A stretch of DNA of 64,000 nt, from positions 8,628 through 72,627 of the forward strand of contig CAYJFM010000004.1 in the NCBI GenBank assembly GCA_964369805.1. The letters run 5' to 3'. Under the pieces are notes generated by a model. The model saw only the letters and a program-made list of their open reading frames with translations. It ran no database searches and had not been told where the DNA came from. The DNA comes from CAYJHC01 sp964369805 (GTDB taxonomy: Bacteria > Bacillota > Clostridia > Peptostreptococcales > Anaerovoracaceae). The position numbers and the translations under genes are program-made. The stretch's first letter is position 1. Every line of letters begins with the position of its first letter. Shown here piece after piece: positions 1 through 8,928 of the stretch.

Positions 1-385
1 AGTGTTCATCTTCATGAGCTTCCATTATTGCTTCAATTTCTTCTGGATAAATTTTGCCATCTTCAGAATAAGTGTGCAAAATACAGTGGCCTGTCGCTTC
101 TATGGCACCAGTTTCATGGGTACAAATGTGCGATGATTTTGGTGAAATAATTCCGTGATATGGCCTTATAAAAGCGGATAAAGCAATGGTGTTACATTGG
201 GTTCCGCCAGGAATAAAGTGTACATCAACATCAGGATTTCCAATTTGCTTTTTTATTAAAGAAATAGCATTTTGGCAATATGTGTCGAGTGAATAGCCAT
301 CACTTTGAGTGGCAAGGTTTTCTGTAAGTGCTTTCAACATTCTTGGGTGTCCTACTGTGCTATAATCACTTCTAAAGTAAATCAT
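1..385 (-). CDS. Threonine aldolase / beta-eliminating lyase family protein (3' part cut by window edge)
   Basis: The first 128 residues are visible, read on the minus strand from an ATG at 385 with an upstream GAGGAAT ribosome binding site; the rest lies outside the window. The protein begins MIYFRSDYSTVGHPRMLKAL and continues with FIPGGTQCN and a PLP-fold segment around HICTHETGAIEATGH. These match the N-terminus of low-specificity L-threonine aldolases, which are PLP enzymes splitting threonine to glycine and acetaldehyde. The PLP lysine is not in view, so activity cannot be judged. The gene is divergent from the rRNA methyltransferase at 485. A related beta-eliminating lyase such as a tryptophanase-like enzyme is a less likely alternative. 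Confidence 0.8.
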   Translation of the reverse strand, partial: MIYFRSDYSTVGHPRMLKALTENLATQSDGYSLDTYCQNAISLIKKQIGNPDVDVHFIPGGTQCNTIALSAFIRPYHGIISPKSSHICTHETGAIEATGHCILHTYSEDGKIYPEEIEAIMEAHEDEH

Positions 386-484
386 TTTAATTCCTCATTT
401 CTATTTTCTTCTGTTAGCTTGCTAAAATATTACTATTGCTATACAATGAATATATCGTATAATTATAACACGAAAAGAGGAAAA

Positions 485-1642
485 ATGAGAAATCAATTAA
501 TTGCTACAGCAACTTTTGGGCTAGAAGCCGTTGTTAAACGCGAAGTAGAAAATTTAGGATATAAAATAATAAAGACAGAAGATGGAAAAATAACTTTTGA
601 AGGTGATGAAAGAGCTATTGTAAGAAGTAATCTATGGCTTAGATCAGCAGATAGAGTTCTTCTTAAGCTTGGCGAATTTAGAGCTGAAGAGTTTGAAGAG
701 CTTTTTCAACAAGTGAAAGGAATCCCTTGGGAAGAAATTATTCCTTTGGATGGAAAGATACATGTTGCTGGCTCATCTGTAAAGTCAAAGCTTAGCTCTG
801 TTCCTGCTTGCCAAAGTATTACAAAAAAAGCTATTATTGAAAGGATGAAAGAAACATATGTAGTTGATGAATTTTCAGAAGCAGGTGCTGTATATAAGAT
901 AAAAATATCTTTTCTAAAAGACATAGTTACTGTAACTCTGGACACAACAGGTCCGGGGCTACATAAAAGAGGATATAGAAAAGTTGATGTAAAAGCACCT
1001 TTAAAAGAAACCTTAGCGGCAGCCTTAGTAAGTTTGTCATTTTGGAGAGAGGGTAGAACTTTAATTGACCCTTGTTGTGGCTCAGGTACTATTTTAATAG
1101 AAGCAGCCATGGTCGAAAAGAATATTGCGCCAGGGCTTAATCGTGAATTCGAGGCTGAAAAATGGGAAGATTATATTTCAAAAAATATTTGGGAAGAAGA
1201 GAGAAGGCTTGCTAAAGAGGCAATAAGGCAAATAGAAAAACCAACACTGTTCGGTAGAGATATAGACAAAGATGCCGTTTTTGCAGCAACAGAAAATGCA
1301 AAGACTGCGGGTGTGGCCGATGCTATAGTATTTGCCACGGGCGATGTATGCACCCTTATTAATAAAACAAGGTTTAAAGGGGGGATGATAATAACTAATC
1401 CACCTTACGGAGAGAGAATAGGTGATAAGAAAGCTATAGATAGAGTTTACAGGGGGCTGAGCAACTTCATGGTTGACAATAAGAGCTGGTCACTATTTGT
1501 GCTAACATCAGATAAGTATGCCGAAGAAAAACTAATGGGAAAACCAGCAGATAGAAGAAGAAAATTATATAATGGGAGATTAGAAACCTGTTATTATCAA
1601 TTTCATGGAGAGAAACCGCCAAAGGTAAATAAAGACAAATAA
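485..1642 (+). CDS. THUMP-domain class I SAM-dependent RNA methyltransferase (RlmL/YpsC type)
   Basis: This 385-residue protein probably methylates a guanine N2 in 23S rRNA, as RlmL-N does (family inference). The start is the ATG at 485, preceded by AAGAGGA; an open frame extends further upstream but has no ribosome binding site and does not resemble the family. Residues 1 to about 160 form the ferredoxin-like plus THUMP part (begins MRNQLIATATFGLEAVVKRE). The Rossmann-type methyltransferase follows, with the SAM loop DPCCGSGT at 195-202 and the catalytic NPPYGE at 305-310. The length equals that of Bacillus YpsC-like proteins, so it lacks the second methyltransferase domain of E. coli RlmKL. 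Confidence 0.88.
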   Translation: MRNQLIATATFGLEAVVKREVENLGYKIIKTEDGKITFEGDERAIVRSNLWLRSADRVLLKLGEFRAEEFEELFQQVKGIPWEEIIPLDGKIHVAGSSVKSKLSSVPACQSITKKAIIERMKETYVVDEFSEAGAVYKIKISFLKDIVTVTLDTTGPGLHKRGYRKVDVKAPLKETLAAALVSLSFWREGRTLIDPCCGSGTILIEAAMVEKNIAPGLNREFEAEKWEDYISKNIWEEERRLAKEAIRQIEKPTLFGRDIDKDAVFAATENAKTAGVADAIVFATGDVCTLINKTRFKGGMIITNPPYGERIGDKKAIDRVYRGLSNFMVDNKSWSLFVLTSDKYAEEKLMGKPADRRRKLYNGRLETCYYQFHGEKPPKVNKDK

Positions 1643-1771
1643 AGAGTTGAAAAAAATAATAAATTACTAAAAAGGAAAAATTCACCATAAAATCATAATT
1701 TAGTGCTATACTAAAAATGATAGTTGGTGGATTTTGATTTTAGATAACATATCTAATATGCTGATTAAGAG

Positions 1772-1796
1772 AATGCCCTTGAATTTCAAGGGCATT
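1772..1796. repeat. 25-base near-perfect palindrome between methyltransferase and CYTH gene
   Basis: The 12-base arm AATGCCCTTGAA is followed after one base by its exact reverse complement. RNA could fold it with a stem of about 10 bp and a small loop. No T-run follows on either strand, so it is not a standard terminator. It could be an operator or a weak or processed hairpin ending the methyltransferase transcript. Confidence 0.6.
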
Positions 1797-1819
1797 GATG
1801 ATATAATATTAAATTGATG

Positions 1820-1862
1820 TTCCATATTTTTTTTGGTTATAAATCAAGATAAAAATATGGAA
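1820..1862. repeat. 12-base inverted repeat just upstream of the CYTH gene
   Basis: TTCCATATTTTT at 1820-1831 and its exact complement AAAAATATGGAA at 1851-1862 flank a 19-base spacer, ending 23 bases before the ATG of the CYTH gene. In RNA this would put a hairpin directly ahead of the ribosome binding site GAAGGTG. Function is unknown. Confidence 0.55.
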
Positions 1863-1885
1863 ATCAGAAGTTTTGAAGGTGAAAA

Positions 1886-2503
1886 ATGGAATTCGAACTA
1901 AAGTATAGAGTTGAAAATGACGAAACTTTGCTTAAAATCTGGGAAGATAAAAAATTATCGGAAATAGAGGTTAAGGGAAGTAGGAGTGAAGACAGGCTTA
2001 GAACTTTTTACTTAGATACTGCTAGTGGAAAGCTTAAAAAGAATAAAATTGCTTTAAGAGTTAGAACAGGAGCAGGTAAGGTTGAGGCTACAGTAAAAAC
2101 GCTAGTAAAGGCTGAGGGAGCTTATCATAGAAGAGAAGAGTACAATGTATTTCTCAAAGAGTTTACAACAAACCCAAGGCCAGAAGTTTTTGCACATCTA
2201 GAAATAGGGAAGTTACTTAAGGAAGTAGTTGGGGAAGAAGAAGTTCATCCCACAATGGAAACCGACATTTTCAGAAGAAAATTCTTGATTAAATCAGGAG
2301 AATGCTTAGTAGAACTTGCGCTTGATGCTGGTTCTGTAAAAGCAATAGGCAAGGAAGAGCAGTTTAGAGAGCTCGAACTTGAATTAGTAAGTGGCCCAGA
2401 GGAACCTCTCCTAAGCTTAGGACAGGAAATTATGGGTAAATATAACTTAGAGCCTGAAGAGATAAGCAAGTTTGAAAGAGGGCTTAGACTTTTAGGTAGT
2501 TAG
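1886..2503 (+). CDS. CYTH domain protein (triphosphate tunnel metalloenzyme)
   Basis: This 205-residue protein begins MEFELKYRV, giving the ExExK signature (residues 2-6) that binds the triphosphate and metal in CYTH proteins. Alternating charged strands follow with conserved basic and acidic residues (RLRTFYLD, ALRVRTG, RELELELVSG). The fold is an eight-stranded tunnel; known members hydrolyse inorganic triphosphate or thiamine triphosphate, or make cAMP. The precise substrate cannot be read from sequence. The ATG follows GAAGGTGAAAA. It lies 23 bases before tig, so it may share a transcript with the protease cluster. No CHAD domain is fused. Confidence 0.85.
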   Translation: MEFELKYRVENDETLLKIWEDKKLSEIEVKGSRSEDRLRTFYLDTASGKLKKNKIALRVRTGAGKVEATVKTLVKAEGAYHRREEYNVFLKEFTTNPRPEVFAHLEIGKLLKEVVGEEEVHPTMETDIFRRKFLIKSGECLVELALDAGSVKAIGKEEQFRELELELVSGPEEPLLSLGQEIMGKYNLEPEEISKFERGLRLLGS

Positions 2504-2526
2504 CATTTTTAAAGGAGAAATAAAAA

Positions 2527-3810
2527 ATGAAGGCAAATTTAATTTCAAAAGAAAACAACATCGCTAAGTTTACAATGGAGTTCACACCAGAGCAAATCGA
2601 GCAAGGTAAAGTAAAAGCATATCAAGCAAATAAAGATCAATTTAATATTGATGGCTTCAGAAAAGGTAAAGCACCAAGAAGCATTATTGAAAAGCATTAT
2701 GGAGATACAATTTTTACAGAAGAAGCTATTAACACTATCTTTGGTGAAGAGTATCCTAAAGCAATTGCTGAACTTGAATTAGATGTAATCGATAGACCAG
2801 AAGCAGAATTTGGTGAGCTAGAAGCAGATAAACCATTTGTTGCAACAATTTCAGTAGCGATTTATCCAACAATTGAAATTAAAGATTATAAAGGCGTTGA
2901 AATCGAAAAAGTGGAAGCTGAGATTAAAGATGAAGATGTTGAGCTAGAAATGGCTAATTTATTGAAAAAACATGCTAGAATGGTAGAGGTGACAAGACCT
3001 GTTGCTGATGGAGACACTGTTCTTTTAGACTATGCTGGTTTTGTAGGAGAAGAACAATTTGAAGGTGGTACAGCTGAGAAATATCCACTAAAAATTGGAT
3101 CAAATAGCTTTATCCCAGGATTTGAAGAGCAACTAGTTGGAGCAGTAATTGGAGAAGAAAAAGCAGTAACTGTAACTTTCCCAACAGAATATCATTCTGA
3201 AGATTTAGCTGGAAAAGAAGCTATCTTCAAATGTACAGTTCACGAAATTAAAGAAGAAGAAATTCCAGAACTAAATGATGAATTTGCAAAGGATATTAGT
3301 GAATTTGATACAGTTGAAGAAATGAAGGCTGATATGAAAGCTAAGATTACAGAAGCAAAGGTAGCTGGCGCTGATAGAAAAATGAAAGACTCTGTTCTAG
3401 AAAAAGTATACAATGCAAATGAAATTGATATTCCAAAAGTAATGGTTGAAGATGAAAAGAACTCAATGATTCAAGAATTTGAGCAACAATTAAGAAGCCA
3501 AGGAATGGAACTAGAACAATACTTAGGCTTTATGAACCAAGATATGGATGCATTTAAAGAGCAATTAACAGAAGATGCTACTAGAAGAGTTAAAACAAGA
3601 ATGATAGTAGCAGCAGTAGCTGATGCAGAAGCGATTGATGTAACAACTGAAGAAATTGAAGCGGAACTAGTAGTAATGGCACAGATGTACGGACTAGAAG
3701 CTGATAAAATCAAAGAAATGATTGGAGAAGAAAACCTATCATTTATAGGTAAAGATATCAGAATGAAAAAAGCTGTGGATCTTATGTTTGATAGCGCGGT
3801 AATTAAATAG
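2527..3810 (+). CDS. tig: Trigger factor, ribosome-associated chaperone and peptidyl-prolyl isomerase
   Basis: Trigger factor binds nascent chains at the ribosome exit. The 427 residues have the usual order: an N-terminal ribosome-binding domain including GFRKGKAPRSIIEKHYG (the GFRxGxxP signature, about residues 43-60), an FKBP-type isomerase domain at about 155-240 (GDTVLLDYAGFVG, IPGFEEQL), and a long acidic, helical C-terminal chaperone domain. The start ATG has AAAGGAG seven bases upstream. It is directly followed by clpP (15 bases) and clpX, the classic tig-clpP-clpX order, suggesting co-transcription with the protease genes. Confidence 0.97.
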   Translation: MKANLISKENNIAKFTMEFTPEQIEQGKVKAYQANKDQFNIDGFRKGKAPRSIIEKHYGDTIFTEEAINTIFGEEYPKAIAELELDVIDRPEAEFGELEADKPFVATISVAIYPTIEIKDYKGVEIEKVEAEIKDEDVELEMANLLKKHARMVEVTRPVADGDTVLLDYAGFVGEEQFEGGTAEKYPLKIGSNSFIPGFEEQLVGAVIGEEKAVTVTFPTEYHSEDLAGKEAIFKCTVHEIKEEEIPELNDEFAKDISEFDTVEEMKADMKAKITEAKVAGADRKMKDSVLEKVYNANEIDIPKVMVEDEKNSMIQEFEQQLRSQGMELEQYLGFMNQDMDAFKEQLTEDATRRVKTRMIVAAVADAEAIDVTTEEIEAELVVMAQMYGLEADKIKEMIGEENLSFIGKDIRMKKAVDLMFDSAVIK

Positions 3811-3825
3811 GAAAGAGGAAAAGAA

Positions 3826-4410
3826 ATGAACCTAGTACCTTATGTAGTAGAAGAAACAGGAAAAGGAGAAAGATCATATGATATTTTCTCGAGACTATTA
3901 AAAGACAGAATTATTTTTATTGGAGGAGCTATTGATGAAAACACAGCAAGTGTTGTAGTAGCGCAGCTATTGTTTTTAGAAGCAGAAGACCCTGATAAGG
4001 ATATTAGCATTTATATTAACAGTCCAGGTGGGCAGGTAACTGCAGGTATGGCTATTTACGATACCATGCAATACATTAAGCCTGATGTTTCGACAATCTG
4101 CGTTGGTTTGGCAGCAAGCATGGGAGCTTTCTTGCTATCAGCCGGCAAAAAAGGTAAAAGGTTTGCCCTTCCGAATGCAGAGATAATGATACATCAACCT
4201 CTTGGTGGAGCTAGTGGCCAGGCAGAAGACATAAAAATTCATGCAGAATGGATTTTAAAAACTAGAGAAAAGTTAAACCATATTCTTAGCGAAAATACAG
4301 GAAAAACCTTAAAGCAAATTGCTAAGGATACAGATAGAGATAACTTTATGTCAGCGGATGAAGCCGAAAACTACGGAATTATTGACAAGGTTATCAAGGA
4401 GAGATTGTAA
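3826..4410 (+). CDS. clpP: ATP-dependent Clp protease proteolytic subunit
   Basis: ClpP forms the tetradecameric serine protease chamber that degrades substrates unfolded by ClpX or ClpC. The 194 residues match the family length. The catalytic triad is visible as Ser98 in GLAASMGAF, His123 in MIHQPLGG and Asp172 in DRDNFMSA. The start follows GAGGAAAAG. Its stop overlaps the clpX start in a TAATG arrangement, implying translational coupling. No CtsR box (GGTCAAA repeats) was seen upstream, so stress control by CtsR is not supported by this sequence. Confidence 0.98.
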   Translation: MNLVPYVVEETGKGERSYDIFSRLLKDRIIFIGGAIDENTASVVVAQLLFLEAEDPDKDISIYINSPGGQVTAGMAIYDTMQYIKPDVSTICVGLAASMGAFLLSAGKKGKRFALPNAEIMIHQPLGGASGQAEDIKIHAEWILKTREKLNHILSENTGKTLKQIAKDTDRDNFMSADEAENYGIIDKVIKERL

Positions 4411-5687
4411 TGACAAATGAAAATGAAAAGAAAGAAATAACTTGTTCTTTTTGTGGGAAGAGGCAAAGTCAAGTAATGAGGCTTGTTGCTGGTCCAAATG
4501 TATACATTTGTGATGAATGCGTGGCTTTGTGTCAAGAAATAATCAATAATGAAATTAATCTTTTAGAAAATGCTGAGCATGATATTCAAAATGAAAATTA
4601 TAAACTGCTAAAACCAGAAGAAATAAAAGAATTATTAGATTTATACGTAATTGGACAAGATGAGGCAAAAAAAACCTTGGCAGTTTCAGTGTATAATCAC
4701 TATAAACGTGTTACAAAATTGGTTGATGAAGATGATGATGTAGAGATTCAAAAGAGCAATGTTATAATGATTGGAGGGACAGGGTCAGGTAAAACTTTAC
4801 TCGCACAAACCCTTGCTAAAATTTTAGATGTTCCTTTTGCAATTGCAGATGCAACAGCATTAACAGAAGCAGGATATGTAGGGGAAGATGTAGAAAACAT
4901 TTTACTGAAGCTTTTACAAGCAGCAGACTTTGATATTGAAAAAGCTCAAAAGGGGATTATTTATGTTGATGAAATCGATAAAATTTCAAGGCATTCAGAT
5001 AACCCGTCTATTACTAGAGACGTTAGTGGTGAAGGTGTTCAGCAAGCATTACTAAAAATTCTAGAAGGAACAGTTGCTAATGTTCCTCCACAGGGAGGGC
5101 GTAAGCATCCACATCAAGAGTTTATTCAGTTTGACACAACAAACGTAATGTTTATTTGTGGAGGTGCTTTTGATGGACTTGATAAGATTATTAAGAAAAG
5201 ACTGGGAGAAAAAGTAATAGGATTTACATCTGCAATAGAAGAAAAACAAGCAGAAGAAAAATCACTGTTAAAACAAATTGAACCTGAAGACTTGCTAAAA
5301 TATGGACTTATTCCAGAGTTTATTGGAAGACTTCCAGGCATAGTTGCACTTAATGAGCTTACAGAAGAGGCATTAGTTGAGATAATTACGAAACCTAAGA
5401 ATGCACTGCTAAAGCAGTATGAAAAACTTTTTGCTTTAGATGGTGTAAGCCTAACCATAGAGCCTGATGCAGCAATAGCGATTGCAAGAAAAGCTATTGA
5501 AAGAAAAACAGGAGCTAGAGGGCTAAGAGGGATTATGGAAGATGTTATGAGAGATATCATGTATGAAATCCCTTCAAGAGAAGATGTTATAGGTTGCACT
5601 ATAACAAAGGCTTCTGTTGAGAAGGAAGAAAAACCAAAATATACGCTAGTAGCTTCAACAGAGAAAATTGAAGAAAAAACGGCATAA
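4410..5687 (+). CDS. clpX: ATP-dependent Clp protease ATP-binding subunit
   Basis: ClpX is the AAA+ unfoldase that feeds ClpP. The 425 residues show the N-terminal zinc-binding domain with Cys12, Cys15, Cys34 and Cys37 (CSFCGK, CDEC), Walker A at 122-129 and Walker B IIYVDEIDKI. Pore and sensor regions follow (AGYVGEDVE, GLIPEFIGRLPG, GARGLRGIME). The Walker A reads GGTGSGKT where most ClpX proteins have GPTGSGKT, a mild variation. It starts within the last base of clpP. A short hairpin follows it before lon. Confidence 0.98.
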   Translation: MTNENEKKEITCSFCGKRQSQVMRLVAGPNVYICDECVALCQEIINNEINLLENAEHDIQNENYKLLKPEEIKELLDLYVIGQDEAKKTLAVSVYNHYKRVTKLVDEDDDVEIQKSNVIMIGGTGSGKTLLAQTLAKILDVPFAIADATALTEAGYVGEDVENILLKLLQAADFDIEKAQKGIIYVDEIDKISRHSDNPSITRDVSGEGVQQALLKILEGTVANVPPQGGRKHPHQEFIQFDTTNVMFICGGAFDGLDKIIKKRLGEKVIGFTSAIEEKQAEEKSLLKQIEPEDLLKYGLIPEFIGRLPGIVALNELTEEALVEIITKPKNALLKQYEKLFALDGVSLTIEPDAAIAIARKAIERKTGARGLRGIMEDVMRDIMYEIPSREDVIGCTITKASVEKEEKPKYTLVASTEKIEEKTA

Positions 5688-5692
5688 AAACA

Positions 5693-5712
5693 AAGGCGGC
5701 CAAGGCCGCCTT
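5693..5712 (+). terminator. GC-rich hairpin between clpX and lon, possible weak terminator
   Basis: AAGGCGGCC and GGCCGCCTT form a 9-bp perfect stem around two bases, six bases after the clpX stop. It is followed by AATTATTATAATGG rather than a T-run and lies only about 12 bases before the lon ribosome binding site. It may reduce read-through into lon, protect the clpX 3' end, or be a processing site. Confidence 0.45.
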
Positions 5713-5734
5713 AATTATTATAATGGAGGAGTTA

Positions 5735-8227
5735 ATGGGAAAGATTGCAAAGGACAACATAAAGTTAGAGGAAATTCTTGTAGAAAAAGCCTCTGATGAA
5801 ACAGAAGGTCTAAATGATGAAATGGACCTAGGGTTAGCTTCTGACAATGATGCAGAAACAGATGACAATAATAGTGGAGATGGATCCATAAAGAATATAG
5901 AAGAACTAAATGAAGTAATGCCACTTATTCCTATGAGGGGACTAGCGTTACTACCGAGCATGGTTCTTCATTTTGATGTTGAAAGAGAAAAATCAATAAA
6001 TGCTCTAGAGGAAGCAATGGTTAAAAATCAAAGGATTTTTCTGACAGCACAAAAAGATACAAACATCGATTTACCAATGGAGAATGATTTTTACACCATA
6101 GGTACAATTGCAAAGATTAAACAAATATTGAAATTACCAGGGGACGTAATTAGAGTCCTTGTTGAAGGCGTTGAAAGAGGAAAAATTGTGGAACTTGTTA
6201 GTGACACACCCTATTTTAAAGCTAAGATAAAAAGGCTAGTAGACAATTCTAATACGGAAGTCGATCCAAAACTAGAAGCGTTGAGAAGGGCTATTATAGA
6301 GAAATTTGACGAATATGCATTTTTACATGAGCATTTACCAAAGGACTTAATTGCATCAATAATTGATATAACAAGCTATGGAGTTTTTGCAGATGCTGTG
6401 GGATCACACTTAGATGTCCCTGTAGCAGAAAAACAAAAAATTGTTGAGGCACTAGACTTAGAAGATAGACTTGTAGTTATTAGTGAATTACTAAGAGTAG
6501 AAGTTGAAATTTTAAGAATTAGAGAAGAAATCTCTGCAAAGGTTAAGGGGCAGATGAACCAAAACCAAAAAGAATATTACTTAAGGGAACAACTTAAAGC
6601 AATTAAAGAAGAGCTAGGTATTGATGATAGTGAAGATCCAGACGGAGAAGAAATACTATCAAAAAGAGAAGCTTTAAAGAAATTAAAGTTAGATAAAAAA
6701 ACAACTGAGAAAATTGATAAAGAGATTACTAGACTCTCAAAGATGAATCCTAGTACAGCAGAGGCAGCACTAATTAGAAACTACGTAGAAACAATTTTAG
6801 AATTACCTTGGAAAAAACAAACTACGAATAAAAACACAATAATAAGATCAGAAGAAATTCTTGATGAAGATCATTATGGATTAAAAAAAGTTAAAGAGAG
6901 AATTTTAGAGTATTTAGCAGTAATTGAATTGTCAAAAGGCTTAAAAGGGCCAATACTGTGCTTAGTAGGTCCTCCAGGAACAGGTAAAACCTCTATTGCG
7001 AAGTCAATTGCAAGGGCTACCTCGAGAGACTTTGTAAGAATGTCTTTGGGTGGAGTGAGAGATGAAGCTGAAATTAGAGGACATAGAAGAACTTATGTAG
7101 GTGCAATTCCAGGAAGAGTGATTAACTCAATAAAAGAGGCGGGAAGCAAAAATCCGGTTTTCCTCTTAGATGAGATTGATAAAATAGGAGCTGACTTCAA
7201 AGGTGATCCAGCTTCAGCACTTTTGGAGGTTCTTGATCCAGAGCAAAACAAGGATTTTATGGATCATTACTTAGAAGTACCATTTGACCTATCAAAGGCT
7301 ATGTTTATTACAACAGCAAACAGCCTAGATACAATACCAAGACCACTTTTAGATAGAATGGAAGTTATTGAAGTCACTAGCTATACAGAGGAAGAAAAAC
7401 TTCATATAGCAAAAAATTATCTAATCCCTAAGAAGATAAAAGAACATGGTTTAAAAGAGGAGAATGTTTCAGTTTCTTCTAAAGCTATTTCAGATATAAT
7501 TAACTATTACACTAGAGAGTCTGGAGTCAGAAACTTAGAGAGAGAAGTCGCAAACCTTTGCAGAAAAATTGCAAGAAGGACTCTTGCGGAAAATAAAGAA
7601 ATGTTCCAGATAACTAACAGAAATCTTGAGGGGTACCTAGGGAAAAAAAGGTACAGATATGATATAATAAAAGGTAAGAGTGAAGTTGGGATAACTACAG
7701 GTCTTGCGTGGACAGCTGTAGGGGGAGACACACTTTTCATAGAAGTGGTAACCATTGAAGGAAAAGGAAAGTTAGTGCTTACTGGCATGATGGGAGAGGT
7801 TATGCAAGAGTCGGCACAGGCAGCATTAAACTATATAAGAAGTAATGCTAAGGAATTTGGACTTGCGGCTGACTTCTATGATAGCAAGGAAATTCATATA
7901 CATATTCCAGAAGGTGCAATCCCTAAAGATGGACCTTCGGCAGGAGTAACAATGAGCTTGGCGCTAATTTCAGCTTTGACGGGAAAACCGGCAAAACAAG
8001 ATATTGCTATGACAGGGGAAATTAACCTTAGAGGGCAGGTACTACCTGTAGGTGGTATAAGGGAAAAAGTAATGGCGGCGCATAGGGCTGGAATAAGAAA
8101 AGTTCTATTACCTTGGGAGAATGAAAAAGATATAGATGAAATCCCAGTAAAGGTAAGAAAAGAGATAGAATTTGTGCTTCTTGAGAGAATTGAGAATGCA
8201 GCAAAGATAGTAATAGAAGGGTTTTAG
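5735..8227 (+). CDS. lon: ATP-dependent Lon protease
   Basis: Lon is a homohexameric AAA+ serine protease for misfolded and regulatory proteins. I place the start at ATG 5735 because GGAGG at 5725-5729 is correctly spaced for it and lies inside the codons of an upstream ATG at 5723. This gives 830 residues. The LON substrate-binding domain begins near residue 60 (PLIPMRGLALLPSMV), the AAA+ Walker A GPPGTGKT is near residue 412, and the protease domain has Ser735 in PKDGPSAGVT with the dyad Lys in GIREKVMAA. An acidic stretch of about 55-60 residues precedes the LON domain and is not usual in the family. Confidence 0.97.
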   Translation: MGKIAKDNIKLEEILVEKASDETEGLNDEMDLGLASDNDAETDDNNSGDGSIKNIEELNEVMPLIPMRGLALLPSMVLHFDVEREKSINALEEAMVKNQRIFLTAQKDTNIDLPMENDFYTIGTIAKIKQILKLPGDVIRVLVEGVERGKIVELVSDTPYFKAKIKRLVDNSNTEVDPKLEALRRAIIEKFDEYAFLHEHLPKDLIASIIDITSYGVFADAVGSHLDVPVAEKQKIVEALDLEDRLVVISELLRVEVEILRIREEISAKVKGQMNQNQKEYYLREQLKAIKEELGIDDSEDPDGEEILSKREALKKLKLDKKTTEKIDKEITRLSKMNPSTAEAALIRNYVETILELPWKKQTTNKNTIIRSEEILDEDHYGLKKVKERILEYLAVIELSKGLKGPILCLVGPPGTGKTSIAKSIARATSRDFVRMSLGGVRDEAEIRGHRRTYVGAIPGRVINSIKEAGSKNPVFLLDEIDKIGADFKGDPASALLEVLDPEQNKDFMDHYLEVPFDLSKAMFITTANSLDTIPRPLLDRMEVIEVTSYTEEEKLHIAKNYLIPKKIKEHGLKEENVSVSSKAISDIINYYTRESGVRNLEREVANLCRKIARRTLAENKEMFQITNRNLEGYLGKKRYRYDIIKGKSEVGITTGLAWTAVGGDTLFIEVVTIEGKGKLVLTGMMGEVMQESAQAALNYIRSNAKEFGLAADFYDSKEIHIHIPEGAIPKDGPSAGVTMSLALISALTGKPAKQDIAMTGEINLRGQVLPVGGIREKVMAAHRAGIRKVLLPWENEKDIDEIPVKVRKEIEFVLLERIENAAKIVIEGF

Positions 8228-8238
8228 AGGGCATAAAA

Positions 8239-8871
8239 GTGATAGTAAAAAAAGCAGATATTGTAGCAATTGCTGCAAAGCCACATCAGTACCCAGAAGA
8301 TGATTTTTTAGAAATTGCATTCGCTGGAAGATCAAATGTAGGAAAATCATCACTACTAAACTTAATTACAAATAGAAAAAAGCTAGCAAAAGTAAGTGGT
8401 AACCCAGGGAAAACGAGGACTATAAACTTTTTTGAAATAAATGAAGAATTTAGAATAGTGGATCTTCCTGGATATGGATATGCAAGAGTTTCAAAGGAAC
8501 TGAGTAATACATGGGGAAAAATGATAGAAACTTATCTTGAAGGTAGGGAAAATCTAATCAAAGTTGCTCAATTAATTGACATTAGACATGCTCCAACCAA
8601 ATTGGACATACAAATGTATAACTACTTGAAGTACTATGGGCTTGATGGGTTGGTTGTAGCTACAAAAGCGGATAAAATACCTAGAAGCCAGCTACAAAAG
8701 CATCTCTCAATTATTAGAAAAGAGTTGGAACTTTCAAAAGAAGATATAATAATTCCTGTTTCGACATTAAATAAATCAGGACATGATATTTTGCTAAATG
8801 AAATGGATAGGTTACTTGCAGAAGCTAGAGAGGAAAGACAAATAGTTATTGAGCAAGGTGCAGATAACTGA
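8239..8871 (+). CDS. engB: Ribosome biogenesis GTP-binding protein EngB/YsxC
   Basis: This 210-residue TRAFAC GTPase is needed for large-subunit assembly. G1 is GRSNVGKSS (residues 30-38), the G2 region is GKTRTINFF, G3 is DLPGYGYA, G4 is TKADKI and G5 is VSTLNKSG. It starts with GTG at 8239, eleven bases after the lon stop, behind AGAGGGCATAAAA; the GTG start gives the usual N-terminus ahead of the G1 motif. lon-engB adjacency is common in Firmicutes and supports co-transcription. Confidence 0.96.
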   Translation: MIVKKADIVAIAAKPHQYPEDDFLEIAFAGRSNVGKSSLLNLITNRKKLAKVSGNPGKTRTINFFEINEEFRIVDLPGYGYARVSKELSNTWGKMIETYLEGRENLIKVAQLIDIRHAPTKLDIQMYNYLKYYGLDGLVVATKADKIPRSQLQKHLSIIRKELELSKEDIIIPVSTLNKSGHDILLNEMDRLLAEAREERQIVIEQGADN

Positions 8872-8928
8872 AGGGGTAGATGTTAATAGATAGCCTGTCA
8901 GGGAATATATAAATTAGGGGGTACGAAT

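Noticed and set aside
3471..3713. Minus-strand frame inside tig
   Set aside because: Antisense shadow of a conserved gene without start signals.
5126..5599. Long minus-strand open frame of 157 codons inside clpX
   Set aside because: It lies wholly within a well-conserved gene, has Ser/Ile-rich antisense composition, no ribosome binding site and no family resemblance.
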